Shown here piece by piece: positions 8,196 through 16,605 of a stretch of DNA of 41,834 bases (the stretch's first letter is position 1; every line of letters begins with the position of its first letter). Both the position numbers and the translations under genes were made by a program. The DNA is from Desulfovibrio sp. Fe33 (lineage in GTDB: Bacteria; Desulfobacterota; Desulfovibrionia; Desulfovibrionales; Desulfovibrionaceae): assembly GCF_028532725.1 (NCBI RefSeq), contig NZ_JAQKGU010000016.1:1-41834 (forward strand), in the 5' to 3' direction. The notes beneath the pieces are model-generated. The model searched no databases. It was not told the DNA's origin and saw only the letters and a list, made by a program, of their open reading frames with translations.

Positions 8196-9416
8196 ATGAT
8201 GATCAGCGGACGGGATTTCGTGGTGTTTTCGGACGACTGGGGGAGGCATCCCTTTAGTTGCCAGCACCTCATGAATGTTTTCCTCAAGGAAAACAGAATC
8301 CTTTGGGTCAACACCATCGGCCTGCGCAACCCGACCATTTCCCTCTATGACGCCGGACGCATCGCGGAGAAGGCCATGGGGTGGCTGGGACGGGGCAAGC
8401 GAGGGGATGATATCGTCCTGCCCGAAAATCTGACCGTTGTTTCGCCCTTCATGGTCCCCTGGAACCAGTTCGGAGCCCTTCGGGCCTTCAACAGACGCCA
8501 GGTGGTGTCCTGCGTGCGGAGCGCGATGGAGGCGTTGGAATTCGATTCGCCCCTGGTGGTGGCCACCGTGCCCAACGCGGCGGACTACATCGGCAGGCTC
8601 GGCGAGAGGCTGTTCGTCTTCTATTGCGTGGACGAGTTCAGCGAATGGCCGGGGGTCAACAGCGAACTGGTGAAAGATCTCGAAAGGACGATGTTGTCAG
8701 GGGTGGACATGGTGGCGGCCGTGTCCGACCGGCTGGCCGGGAGCAAGAAGGCCGCCAACGGACCGACTTATCTGCTGACTCACGGCGTGGACATCGAGCA
8801 TTTCCGTCAGACCGGCCGGGTGGAGCCTGCGGAGATATACAGGGACCTGCCGGGGCCGGTGATCGGCTATTTCGGCCTGATCGACGAGCGCACCGACCAG
8901 GACTTGCTGATCGCGCTCCTGGAGCGGTTCCCGGAGGCGTCTTTGGTGCTCATCGGCAACACCAAGGTTTCGCTGTCGCGCCTGACGCAATTCGGCAATT
9001 TCCATCACATCCCGCCCGTGCGCTACGAGCTCCTGCCCCGGTACATCGCGGGGTTCGATGTGGCGATTATCCCGTATGTCGTCAATGCGTTGTCAAATAA
9101 TATCAACCCGCTCAAGCTCAAGGAATACATGGCCTCTGGAGTGCCCATCGTTTCCACGCCGTTGCCCGAGGTCGTCAAATTCGACGGCGTCATTCGCGTG
9201 GGTTCGACCGCGGCGTCGTTCGCCGATGCCGTGGAGTCCGCCCTGTCCGACGGGGGGAGGGACGTTTCGGCGGCTCTTGCCGGAGAATCCTGGGCGGAAA
9301 AAGCGGAACTCCTGTCCGGTTGGATGATCCGGCGTCTGGAGGAGAAAGGCGGCGGCCGCGTCGATGAAACCGTGTTCAAGCCCATGTCTGCGCCCGGCAA
9401 GCGAGATGGAGTATAA
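8196..9416 (+). CDS. GT-B fold glycosyltransferase (TuaH-like)
   Basis: A roughly 406-residue cytosolic glycosyltransferase. The N-terminal half has the FSDDWGRHPFSCQHLM and ILWVNTIGLRNP blocks and a YCVDEFSEWPGV segment seen in TuaH-like enzymes. The C-terminal half has the nucleotide-sugar-binding GYFGLIDERTD and the LKLKEYMASGVPIVSTPLPE motif of GT-B (GT1/GT4-type) enzymes. ATG 8196 and ATG 8199 are adjacent; GGGAGA at 8188-8193 spaces better to 8199, so the exact start is uncertain by one codon. It lies 18 bp behind the beta-propeller gene and its TAA abuts the ATG of the flippase gene, so the two are in one transcript. The sugar transferred is unknown. Confidence 0.85.
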   Translation: MMISGRDFVVFSDDWGRHPFSCQHLMNVFLKENRILWVNTIGLRNPTISLYDAGRIAEKAMGWLGRGKRGDDIVLPENLTVVSPFMVPWNQFGALRAFNRRQVVSCVRSAMEALEFDSPLVVATVPNAADYIGRLGERLFVFYCVDEFSEWPGVNSELVKDLERTMLSGVDMVAAVSDRLAGSKKAANGPTYLLTHGVDIEHFRQTGRVEPAEIYRDLPGPVIGYFGLIDERTDQDLLIALLERFPEASLVLIGNTKVSLSRLTQFGNFHHIPPVRYELLPRYIAGFDVAIIPYVVNALSNNINPLKLKEYMASGVPIVSTPLPEVVKFDGVIRVGSTAASFADAVESALSDGGRDVSAALAGESWAEKAELLSGWMIRRLEEKGGGRVDETVFKPMSAPGKRDGV

Positions 9417-10901
9417 ATGACTGTCCTCAAGTATATTTTCGGAAGCTCTCTTTTGCGCAACGCTTCCTATTTCCTGACCATCGCCACGGGTCTCATCGTG
9501 ACGCCCATCCTCGTGCGCGCGTTGGGGAGCGAGGACTACGCCAAATGGGTGCTGATAAACACGCTGCTCATTTATTTCATGGCGTTCGATTTCGGCTACT
9601 CCTCCAGCGTCGCCCGCTACGTTTCCCGCAAGTACGAGGAGTGGGGGGAGGGAAGCGCACAACGGTGCATCACCACGGCGTTTTACGCGCTGTGCGGCGC
9701 CCTGGTGGTCTCGCTTTCGCTGATAGCCGTGGGCTATACCTTCTTGAGGGAGCGGTTCTTTTCCGGAATGCCGCCCGAGCTCATCGTGTCGGTCCTGTTC
9801 CTGCTCCTCTGTTATTCGACCATCATCCCCTTGCGCGTATTCCATGGCGTTTTGCGGTCACAGTTGAAATGGAACACCATTTCTCTGATCGTCATGACCA
9901 AATCGGTGTTGATGAACGCCATCATCGTCGTCATGGCGTTGAACGACTACGGGCTCTACGCCGTCATTTTTCCGAACGCGGCCTTCGTCATCATCGAATA
10001 CCTGGCGTATTATTTTTACGCCAAGCGGTCCTACAAGTTCACGTTGAACCCGAAGGGGTTCGACCTGCGCGTGCTGAAGTCGCTTTCCTCCTACAGCATA
10101 TCCTTTTTCCTGATTCAGGTTTCCAACATGTTCGGCCGGCGGATGCAGGCGTTCTTCATCGCCCTGTACATCAGCCTTCCGGCAGTCACCATTTATACGA
10201 TCGGTTTGCAGATGCTGAAGTACTACGAGGAGTTGATGTGCAGCACCTTTGACGTTCTGGCTCCCTATTTCAGCAGGCACGAGCAGGATTCTCAACGTAT
10301 GATATCGGATTACCTGACCATATCCGCCCATTGCTTTTCCGTGGCGGCTTTCGGCGGGTACATGGTCTGGGCGTATGCGAAACCGTTTCTCTATTATTGG
10401 ATCGGGCCCGAGCTGCTTCCGTCGACGGCGGTCATCAGCGCCTTGGTGATTCCCTTTGTCCTCAGGACGGCGCACATCCCGAGCCGGGAGCTTCTCTACG
10501 GGACTTCGAATCACAAATTCATGGTCCCGCTGAATGTCCTGGCGTTCGCCGTCAACCTCACCCTGCTTTTCTTCCTGGTGAAGCCGTTCGGCATGGCGGG
10601 CGTCTTGTGGGCCATGGGCAGCACCATGTTGTTTTTCCGGGTCGGCGTGTTCATGTTCCTCTTGTTCAGGAAAATGCACATCCCCGCCGGGAAATATCTC
10701 TACAACGTCTACGCCAAGCCGTTGGCGGTTTATATGCTGCCCCAGTTCCTGATACACTATTTCATCTACCCGCGGTTCGACGTCTTTTCGTTGGAACTCG
10801 GGTTCGTGTTCGTTCTCAGCATCGTCCTGTTCAGCGTGACCTTCTACGCCGTCGTGCGGAAGGAATTGCGCGAGCCCGAAGTCCCTGCGGAGCAGGGCTA
10901 G
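9417..10901 (+). CDS. Wzx-like polysaccharide flippase (MOP superfamily)
   Basis: A 494-residue integral membrane protein with about 12-14 hydrophobic helices and the start typical of polysaccharide transporters (LLRNASYFLTIATGLIVTPILVRALG). Members flip undecaprenyl-diphosphate-linked repeat units to the periplasm. The LGSEDYAKW segment after the first helix and the internal repeat of six-helix halves fit the PST/Wzx family. The start codon directly follows the previous stop and is preceded by GGAG at 9407-9410. It pairs functionally with the Wzy-like protein at 4590. A 118-bp gap (10902-11019) with no evident gene separates it from the next gene, so an extra promoter could be here, though I see no clear one. 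Confidence 0.85.
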   Translation: MTVLKYIFGSSLLRNASYFLTIATGLIVTPILVRALGSEDYAKWVLINTLLIYFMAFDFGYSSSVARYVSRKYEEWGEGSAQRCITTAFYALCGALVVSLSLIAVGYTFLRERFFSGMPPELIVSVLFLLLCYSTIIPLRVFHGVLRSQLKWNTISLIVMTKSVLMNAIIVVMALNDYGLYAVIFPNAAFVIIEYLAYYFYAKRSYKFTLNPKGFDLRVLKSLSSYSISFFLIQVSNMFGRRMQAFFIALYISLPAVTIYTIGLQMLKYYEELMCSTFDVLAPYFSRHEQDSQRMISDYLTISAHCFSVAAFGGYMVWAYAKPFLYYWIGPELLPSTAVISALVIPFVLRTAHIPSRELLYGTSNHKFMVPLNVLAFAVNLTLLFFLVKPFGMAGVLWAMGSTMLFFRVGVFMFLLFRKMHIPAGKYLYNVYAKPLAVYMLPQFLIHYFIYPRFDVFSLELGFVFVLSIVLFSVTFYAVVRKELREPEVPAEQG

Positions 10902-11019
10902 GCGGGCAAGGTTTCGGCAATGGTTTATCGTAAGGGAGTCGTCGGCGGGACGCCGGATCGCGAATGCGCCGTTCCTCCGGATTCCCGAGAGTTGGTTCGG
11001 AAGATTGAACGGGGTGAAC

Positions 11020-12216
11020 ATGAGTCGTTGTTCGGGTAAGGAAAAAGGGTTGCCCCCCGCTTTGGTGACATCCGCCCACAGCCGGGTGGGGTACACCGTC
11101 GCGCGGCAATTGGCCAAGGCCGGAATTCCCGTGATCGTCGGGTCGGGCTCGGAAAATGTCATGGCCATGCAATCCCGGCATGTCTGCGGCACGTTTGTCC
11201 ATCCCTCGCCGTTCAAGGACGAGGACGGTTTCGTGCAATGCCTTCTGGACACTGCCGACAAGTACTCCGCAAGGGTCCTGATGCCGATACTGGAGGAGAC
11301 CTTCCTGGTGGCCAAGGCGGCCGGAAGGCTGCGGGAGCGGTTCGCCATCGCCATGCCCAGCTATGAAACGCTGTTGAGCGTGCACGACAAGTACCGGCTC
11401 GGCCTGCTGTCCGAAAGGATAGGCGTGCCCACGCCGAGGCTGGCGTCCTTCGAGCAGATTGCGGAGGACCATTCCCTTTTGGACGCTTTCCGGTTTCCTG
11501 TCCTGGTCAAGCCCAGGCAGGGCGGCGGCGGCTGGGCGGTTAACGAGTTCGCCACCCCGGCCTCCGTGCTCGAAGTCCTTGATGGCGGGCGTTATCTCGA
11601 TCTGCCCCTGGAACGTTTTTTCGTTCAGGAAAAGATCAAGGGGTCGGGCATAGGGCTGGCCATGCTTTACGGCAAGGGGACCTGCATGGCCTCCATAGGC
11701 TATCGCCAGGTCCGCACTTATCCGGTGCCGTTCGGCCAGCCGACCTACCGCGCCAGCGTCCATGATCCCGTGAGCGAGCGGCACCTCAGGACGCTGCTCG
11801 ATCACCTTGAGTGGGACGGCGTCTGCCAGGCGGATTTCCTGATTTCCAGGGAAGATGGGACTCCGTACCTCATCGACGTCAACCCCCGGTATTGGGGGTC
11901 CGTCGGACACAGCATCGCCGCCGGTGTCAATATCCCCGTCATGCACTACCGCCTGGCCCTGGGGCTGCCCTGCGATCCCGTGGCCGGATTCGACGTGGAC
12001 GCCCGTTCGCGCTGGCTCGGCGGGGACATCATGTCCTTTGCGGGCAGTTACCGTCTGGCCGAGAACAAGCTGGCGTTCGTGAAGGATTTTCTGTTTACCC
12101 GCTCCGCATACTGCGACGATTTTTCGTTCGACGACCCGGTTCCGTTCTTCCGATGGGGCTGGGACAAGCTCCGGCACAAGGGGCAGGGCGACGCCATGGA
12201 GGGCATCTGGAAGTGA
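11020..12216 (+). CDS. ATP-grasp ligase of unknown substrate
   Basis: A 398-residue ATP-grasp protein of the carbamoyl-phosphate-synthetase-like group. Order of elements: Rossmann-like pre-ATP-grasp domain (ALVTSAHSRVGYTVARQLAKAG), ATP-binding strand FPVLVKPRQGGGGWAV, FVQEKIKGSGIG, and the metal-binding end IDVNPRYWGS. ATP-grasp enzymes join a carboxylate, through acyl-phosphate, to an amine or thiol. In this locus it could make an amide on an amino sugar or a dipeptide donor; that is inference. Start: ATG 11020 is preferred over TTG 11005, because the family start falls just after it and a GGGGTGA lies upstream. Its TGA overlaps the ATG of the next glycosyltransferase. Confidence 0.8.
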   Translation: MSRCSGKEKGLPPALVTSAHSRVGYTVARQLAKAGIPVIVGSGSENVMAMQSRHVCGTFVHPSPFKDEDGFVQCLLDTADKYSARVLMPILEETFLVAKAAGRLRERFAIAMPSYETLLSVHDKYRLGLLSERIGVPTPRLASFEQIAEDHSLLDAFRFPVLVKPRQGGGGWAVNEFATPASVLEVLDGGRYLDLPLERFFVQEKIKGSGIGLAMLYGKGTCMASIGYRQVRTYPVPFGQPTYRASVHDPVSERHLRTLLDHLEWDGVCQADFLISREDGTPYLIDVNPRYWGSVGHSIAAGVNIPVMHYRLALGLPCDPVAGFDVDARSRWLGGDIMSFAGSYRLAENKLAFVKDFLFTRSAYCDDFSFDDPVPFFRWGWDKLRHKGQGDAMEGIWK

Positions 12217-13340
12217 TGAAGAAAGACAGGCGTCCCGCCGTGTGCATGTTTATGGCTTCCTCCATCCTCGGCGGTCCCGGCAAGGGGTTGATCCAGTTCT
12301 TTCGTTGCGGAGGGAGCGAACTCTCCCGTCCCACGGTCGCCGGGTTCGACATCGCGGGGAAGACGGGCGGTTGCGAGTTTGACGACCGGATGCGCGAGAC
12401 CGGGGTTCGCTTCGAGCTGCTCCGGCAAACCCGGCGATTCGATTGGGGGTTGGTCGGGCAGGCCCGAAGGATCGTGGAGGATACGCAGTCCGAGATTCTG
12501 CAATCGCACGGCTACAAGCCCCATGTCCTGTGCCTGATCCTGAAATGGCTGACCGGACGGCCTTGGGTCGCCTTCGTGCACGGCTGGACCTCCGAGGACT
12601 GGCGGATGCGGTGCTACAACATTCTGGAAAAAATCATCGTTCGTTTCGCCGATTCCGTCATCCCCGTGTCGGAGTCTCTGGCGGACCGGCTCGGGATGCG
12701 CTCGCACCGCAAGGTCACGGTCATCCCCAATGCCGTCGACCCCGACGATTACGACCTGGATAACATCGCCCGCGATTTGCGGAAGGAATACGGCGTGGCC
12801 GAGGACGAGATTCTGCTCGGGGTTATCGGGCGGATGAGCCCGGAAAAAGGGCAGACGTATTTCCTGGAAGGATTGAAACAGGCCCGGAATCGCGTGGGCA
12901 AGGTCAAGGCGCTTCTGGTCGGCGACGGCCAGGACAGGGCCGCCTTGGAGCGTCTCGCCGGGGAATTGTCCCTTGAGGATGCGGTGACGTTCACCGGGTA
13001 CACCCGCGATGTCGCCTCCGTGTACAACGCCATCGACTGCCTTGTCCTCCCGTCCCTGAGCGAGGGGATGCCGAACGTGGCCCTCGAAGCCATGCTGTTC
13101 GGCAAGCCTGTGCTGGCGACCCGGGTGGGCGGCACGCCGGAAGTCGTTCTCGACGGGGAAACGGGCATATTGGTCCCGTCCGCGGATGCCGGGGCATTGG
13201 CCGACGGTCTGGTGCGCATGTGCCGGGACCGGGACGAAATGAAGGCTTTCGGCGAGGCGGGCGCGCGCAGGGTGCGCGAGTCCTTTTCGCCGTATGAACG
13301 CGTCAAACGAATAGTATCGGTATATAAATCCCTTGCATGA
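12216..13340 (+). CDS. GT4-family glycosyltransferase
   Basis: A 374-residue GT-B enzyme. The N-terminal domain has a glycine-rich acceptor-side loop (SSILGGPGKG) and FVHGWTSEDW; the C-terminal domain has LGVIGRMSPEKGQ (nucleotide site), LLVGDGQDR, VTFTGYTRDV and the E-x7-E motif region SLSEGMPNVALEAMLFGKPV, followed by ATRVGGTPEVV. These are classic GT4 features (retaining transfer from a nucleotide sugar). The ATG overlaps the previous TGA. It is one of three GT-B genes in the operon, so the repeat unit probably contains at least four sugars counting the GT2. Confidence 0.9.
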   Translation: MKKDRRPAVCMFMASSILGGPGKGLIQFFRCGGSELSRPTVAGFDIAGKTGGCEFDDRMRETGVRFELLRQTRRFDWGLVGQARRIVEDTQSEILQSHGYKPHVLCLILKWLTGRPWVAFVHGWTSEDWRMRCYNILEKIIVRFADSVIPVSESLADRLGMRSHRKVTVIPNAVDPDDYDLDNIARDLRKEYGVAEDEILLGVIGRMSPEKGQTYFLEGLKQARNRVGKVKALLVGDGQDRAALERLAGELSLEDAVTFTGYTRDVASVYNAIDCLVLPSLSEGMPNVALEAMLFGKPVLATRVGGTPEVVLDGETGILVPSADAGALADGLVRMCRDRDEMKAFGEAGARRVRESFSPYERVKRIVSVYKSLA

Positions 13341-13354
13341 AGGAGAGTCCGTTT

Positions 13355-14149
13355 ATGGGATATGCAACGTTTCGCAGGGCCGTCAAGGAGCAGAAAACTC
13401 CATTTTATAAGCTTCTTTACAAGATAGCCGTCAAGGTGCGCCGGTTTTCCGTGCCGGTCATCAAACCCTTTCACAATTTCCTCTACCATGAGTGGCTGTT
13501 CAGGAGAGGGTTGTGGCACAACTTCTGGCGCGTGGTGTACTACGAACCCATGTTCAAATCCCAGTGCGTCGAAGTCGGCCCCGGTTTCCGCATGGAGTAT
13601 GCCGGAAACGGGTCGACCACCGTGGCCGGGCAGGTCGATATTTATTTCGGTAAAAACATCCGCATGTTCGACAACACCTGGATTCAAGGCGTGCCGATCG
13701 GCGGGAGGTCCGTGCTGAAAGTGGGCGACGACAGTTACCTTTCGCCCATGACCCGCATCATCGTGGCCGAACGTGTGGAGATAGGGAAGAGGTGCCTCGT
13801 GGCGGCCAAGTTCATCGCGGATAATTCCGGCCATCCCATCTCCGACGTCATGGGCCGCATGGTTTCCGGTGGCGGCCTGCCGTCGCCGGGGTCCATCAAG
13901 CCGGTGAAAATCGGCGATTTCTGCCTGCTCGGCACCCAGACGATCATCTACCCCGGAACCGTGATCGGCGACGGAGTCGTGGCCCAGATCGGAACGCATC
14001 TCAAGGGGAACATTCCGCCGTTCACCATCGTGGGCGGGAACCCCATGCGCATTCTCGGCAAGTTGCCCATCCCCAAGGAAATCAGCGAAATCGTCGGGGA
14101 AGAGCGGTATCAGGGCTATCTCAAGGCCCACGAAGACCTGGAAATCTAG
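13355..14149 (+). CDS. Left-handed beta-helix acyltransferase (hexapeptide repeat)
   Basis: A 264-residue O- or N-acyltransferase. After a basic helical N-terminus, hexapeptide repeats run from about residue 75 onward (VGDDSYLSPMTRIIVAERVEIG, with a break, then IGDFCLLGTQTIIYPGTVIG and VVAQIGTHLKG), closing with PPFTIVGGNPMRIL, which is typical of acetyltransferases that use acetyl-CoA. The start choice is ATG 13355: AAGGAGAG at 13340-13347 is spaced 7 nt from it. An earlier ATG at 13337 overlaps the previous stop but would place this ribosome-binding site inside the coding sequence. Probably acetylates the glycan or an amino sugar precursor. Confidence 0.85.
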   Translation: MGYATFRRAVKEQKTPFYKLLYKIAVKVRRFSVPVIKPFHNFLYHEWLFRRGLWHNFWRVVYYEPMFKSQCVEVGPGFRMEYAGNGSTTVAGQVDIYFGKNIRMFDNTWIQGVPIGGRSVLKVGDDSYLSPMTRIIVAERVEIGKRCLVAAKFIADNSGHPISDVMGRMVSGGGLPSPGSIKPVKIGDFCLLGTQTIIYPGTVIGDGVVAQIGTHLKGNIPPFTIVGGNPMRILGKLPIPKEISEIVGEERYQGYLKAHEDLEI

Positions 14150-14185
14150 GTTTCGTACCCGGCATCGGACATGGAGAGGAAAGCA

Positions 14186-15283
14186 ATGCTGCGCGTCATG
14201 GAGGTCATATTCACGTTGAGCCACGGCGGCGCCGAACGGCTCGCCATGACCATTCTCGACGGGACGCGGGACAGGGTCGCGGGAATGGTCTGCGGCGTGT
14301 TCGGCGATGGCGGCCCCCTGGAGGCCGCACTCGGGGAAATGGGGTTGCGCCATGTGAGCCTCGACGCCGGGCGCAGGGGCAAGCTCGGAACGTGGCTGGA
14401 GCTCTACCGGCTCTTCCGGCGCGAGCGCGTCGACATCGTCCACGTCCAGGCGGGCTACCTGCTGCTTTACGCATTCCTTCCGGCGCGGTTGGCGGGAGCC
14501 AGGGTCGTTTACACGGAACATGCGAAGCATTCCATCCAGACCAAGCCGGGAGTGCGGCGGATCATCAGACTGACTGCGCCGTTCCTGGGCCGCATCACCA
14601 CGGTTTCGAACAATCTGAAATCCTTTTTCGTGGATTCCCTGGGCCTGCCCGGGCAACGGCTGGAAGTCATCCCCAACGGTGTGGACACCGCGTTGTTCAC
14701 GGCGGACGGGCCGTCCGTGCGCGGCAGCGGGATTCCGGACGACGGGCGGGTGGTGTTCGGTTCCGTGGCCCGGATGACCGAGGCCAAGGACCACGGCAAT
14801 CTGCTCCGGGCGTTTCGCAGGGTACGGGACGGGCGGGACGGCGTGCTGCTGGTCCTGGTCGGCGATGGAGAGACCCGGGAGGAAGTCGAGAGAATGATCG
14901 ATGAACTCGATCTGCGGGATTCGGTGCTCATGGCGGGCCGCCGGGACGACATCCCCGCCTGGCTGCGCGCCATGGATATTTTCGTATTGCCATCCAGGAG
15001 GGAGGGCGCGCCCGTGTCCGTGCTCGAAGCCATGGCCTGCGGCGTTCCCGTGGTGGCCACCGACGTGGGCGGAGTCTCGGAAATTCTCGAGGACGGCGGG
15101 AACGGCCGGGTGGTGCCGCCCGAAGACCACGAAGCCCTGGCCGGGGCCATGCTGTGGATGATGGATAACCCCGAAGCCCGGATAAAATTCGCCGAAGCGG
15201 GGCCGAAGAGCGTCGCAGACCGGTACAGCAATCGCGCAATGTGTTCCAGTTACTTGAATCTATTTGAAAAGGTGACGTCATGA
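14186..15283 (+). CDS. GT4-family glycosyltransferase
   Basis: A 365-residue GT-B enzyme with the family start VMEVIFTLSHGGAERLA, IVHVQAGYLLLYAF, VIPNGVDTALF, then VVFGSVARMTEAKDHGNL (nucleotide binding), LVLVGDGETRE and the E-x7-E block PSRREGAPVSVLEAMACGVPVV followed by ATDVGGVSEIL. The first ATG in frame (14171) is rejected in favour of 14186: the AGAGGAAAG lying between them is a ribosome-binding site correctly spaced only for 14186. It is 36 bp behind the acyltransferase and its stop overlaps the next start. It adds a sugar on the cytoplasmic face; donor unknown. Confidence 0.9.
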   Translation: MLRVMEVIFTLSHGGAERLAMTILDGTRDRVAGMVCGVFGDGGPLEAALGEMGLRHVSLDAGRRGKLGTWLELYRLFRRERVDIVHVQAGYLLLYAFLPARLAGARVVYTEHAKHSIQTKPGVRRIIRLTAPFLGRITTVSNNLKSFFVDSLGLPGQRLEVIPNGVDTALFTADGPSVRGSGIPDDGRVVFGSVARMTEAKDHGNLLRAFRRVRDGRDGVLLVLVGDGETREEVERMIDELDLRDSVLMAGRRDDIPAWLRAMDIFVLPSRREGAPVSVLEAMACGVPVVATDVGGVSEILEDGGNGRVVPPEDHEALAGAMLWMMDNPEARIKFAEAGPKSVADRYSNRAMCSSYLNLFEKVTS

Positions 15284-16605
15284 GAGGAATGATCTGCAAG
15301 TTCTTGCAAACACTGCGCAACGACAAGCGCTACGAATATTTTGCCGCGGCGGAGAAGTTGCAATGGAAAAGCTCCGACGAACTGCGCGCGCTTCAGTGGG
15401 AGAGTCTGAAACGGCTGGTCGGACACGCCTACGGGACCACGAAGTATTATCGGGAGCTCATGGACGGCGTTGGCCTGACTCCGGCGGATATCCAGGGAGC
15501 CGAGGACTACGCCCGGCTGCCGATTCTGACCAAGGAGATCGTCCGCACCAGGGGGGACGACCTCATTTCCCATGAATTCGACAAGGCGTCGCTCCGGCGC
15601 AACAGCAGCGGCGGCTCCACCGGCGAGCCGGTGTCCTTTTACCAGAATGCGGAGTTGTGGGACAAGATGAACGGAACCATGATGCTGGCCCAGACCTTCA
15701 TGGGGTGGAAGCCCGGCGACATGGCCATCCGCATATGGGGCAATCCTCAGGAGTTCCGCAAGAAGCCGGGAAGGCTGAACAGGCTGAAATCCAAGATTTC
15801 AGGGACGATCAACCTGAATGCCTACGAGTACAATTGGGGTACGCTGGGCGAATGGGCCGGGATCATCGGCGGCTTTTCGCGGGTCTTCATCTACGGGTAT
15901 CCTTCGGTGCTGACGGACCTGGCCAACTACCTGATCGAGAAGAAGATCGACTTGCCCGGGGTCAAGGGCGTCATGACCTCGGCCGAAAAAATGCATGACT
16001 GGCAGCGGGAGCTTTTCGCCAAGGCCTTTTCCTGCCGGATTTTCGATCAGTACGGCAGCCGCGAGATTCCCGGCATCGCCTCCGAATGCGAACACGGCAA
16101 CATGCATCTGCTGACCCATGCGGCGTACACCGAGTTCCTGCCGGACCCGGAAACGGGAACCTTCAGAATCATAGCCACGTCGTTGGCGAACGAGGGGATG
16201 CCGTTTCTGCGCTACGACATCGGGGATTGCGGCGCGCCCATGGACGGCGTCTGCCCCTGCGGGCGGGGATTCCCCCTGATGAAGATGGACATCGGGCGCA
16301 TCTATGACAGGTTCGTCACCCCTGAGGGCAACGCCATACACGGAACCTATTTCGTCCGGCTGCTGGCCGCGGTGAAGGGCGTTTCCGCCTTCCAGTACCG
16401 GCAGACCGAGCGAAGCCGGATTGATCTGCATATTGTCCGGGGGCAGGGCTTTTCCGAGGAGAGCGCGGCAACCGTCAATGGCCTGGAGCAGCGGATCAGA
16501 CGCGACGTTTCTCCCGCCTTTTCCCTCGAGGTCCGGTATGTCGACGACATACCGAAAACCGTGGGCGGCAAACACCGCTACATCGTTTGCGAGGTCGAAA
16601 GCTGA
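15280..16605 (+). CDS. PaaK/CapK-like adenylate-forming enzyme
   Basis: A 441-residue member of the phenylacetate-CoA ligase/CapK group. Visible ANL-family motifs are the phosphate loop NSSGGSTGEPVSF (about residues 107-119), DQYGSREIPGIASECEHG in the adenine-binding region, and FLRYDIGD, ending with the small C-terminal lid (KTVGGKHRYI). These enzymes activate a carboxylic acid as acyl-adenylate. In capsule loci CapK-like proteins are common but their acceptors are not settled; no carrier protein or CoA-specific partner is visible here. It probably activates an acid used to decorate the polymer, possibly with the FemAB or ATP-grasp proteins as partners (inference). ATG 15280 overlaps the previous TGA. 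Confidence 0.82.
   Translation: MRGMICKFLQTLRNDKRYEYFAAAEKLQWKSSDELRALQWESLKRLVGHAYGTTKYYRELMDGVGLTPADIQGAEDYARLPILTKEIVRTRGDDLISHEFDKASLRRNSSGGSTGEPVSFYQNAELWDKMNGTMMLAQTFMGWKPGDMAIRIWGNPQEFRKKPGRLNRLKSKISGTINLNAYEYNWGTLGEWAGIIGGFSRVFIYGYPSVLTDLANYLIEKKIDLPGVKGVMTSAEKMHDWQRELFAKAFSCRIFDQYGSREIPGIASECEHGNMHLLTHAAYTEFLPDPETGTFRIIATSLANEGMPFLRYDIGDCGAPMDGVCPCGRGFPLMKMDIGRIYDRFVTPEGNAIHGTYFVRLLAAVKGVSAFQYRQTERSRIDLHIVRGQGFSEESAATVNGLEQRIRRDVSPAFSLEVRYVDDIPKTVGGKHRYIVCEVES

Noticed and set aside
5706..8267. Long minus-strand open frame (853 codons) opposite the beta-propeller gene
   Set aside because: High GC leaves antisense frames open; the plus-strand protein has a signal peptide, 13 Asp-boxes and a good ribosome-binding site, the minus one has no recognisable domain.
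12749..15130. Long minus-strand open frame (793 codons) opposite two glycosyltransferase genes and an acyltransferase
   Set aside because: It spans three clear plus-strand genes, and its translation is His/Pro/Arg-rich without family features.
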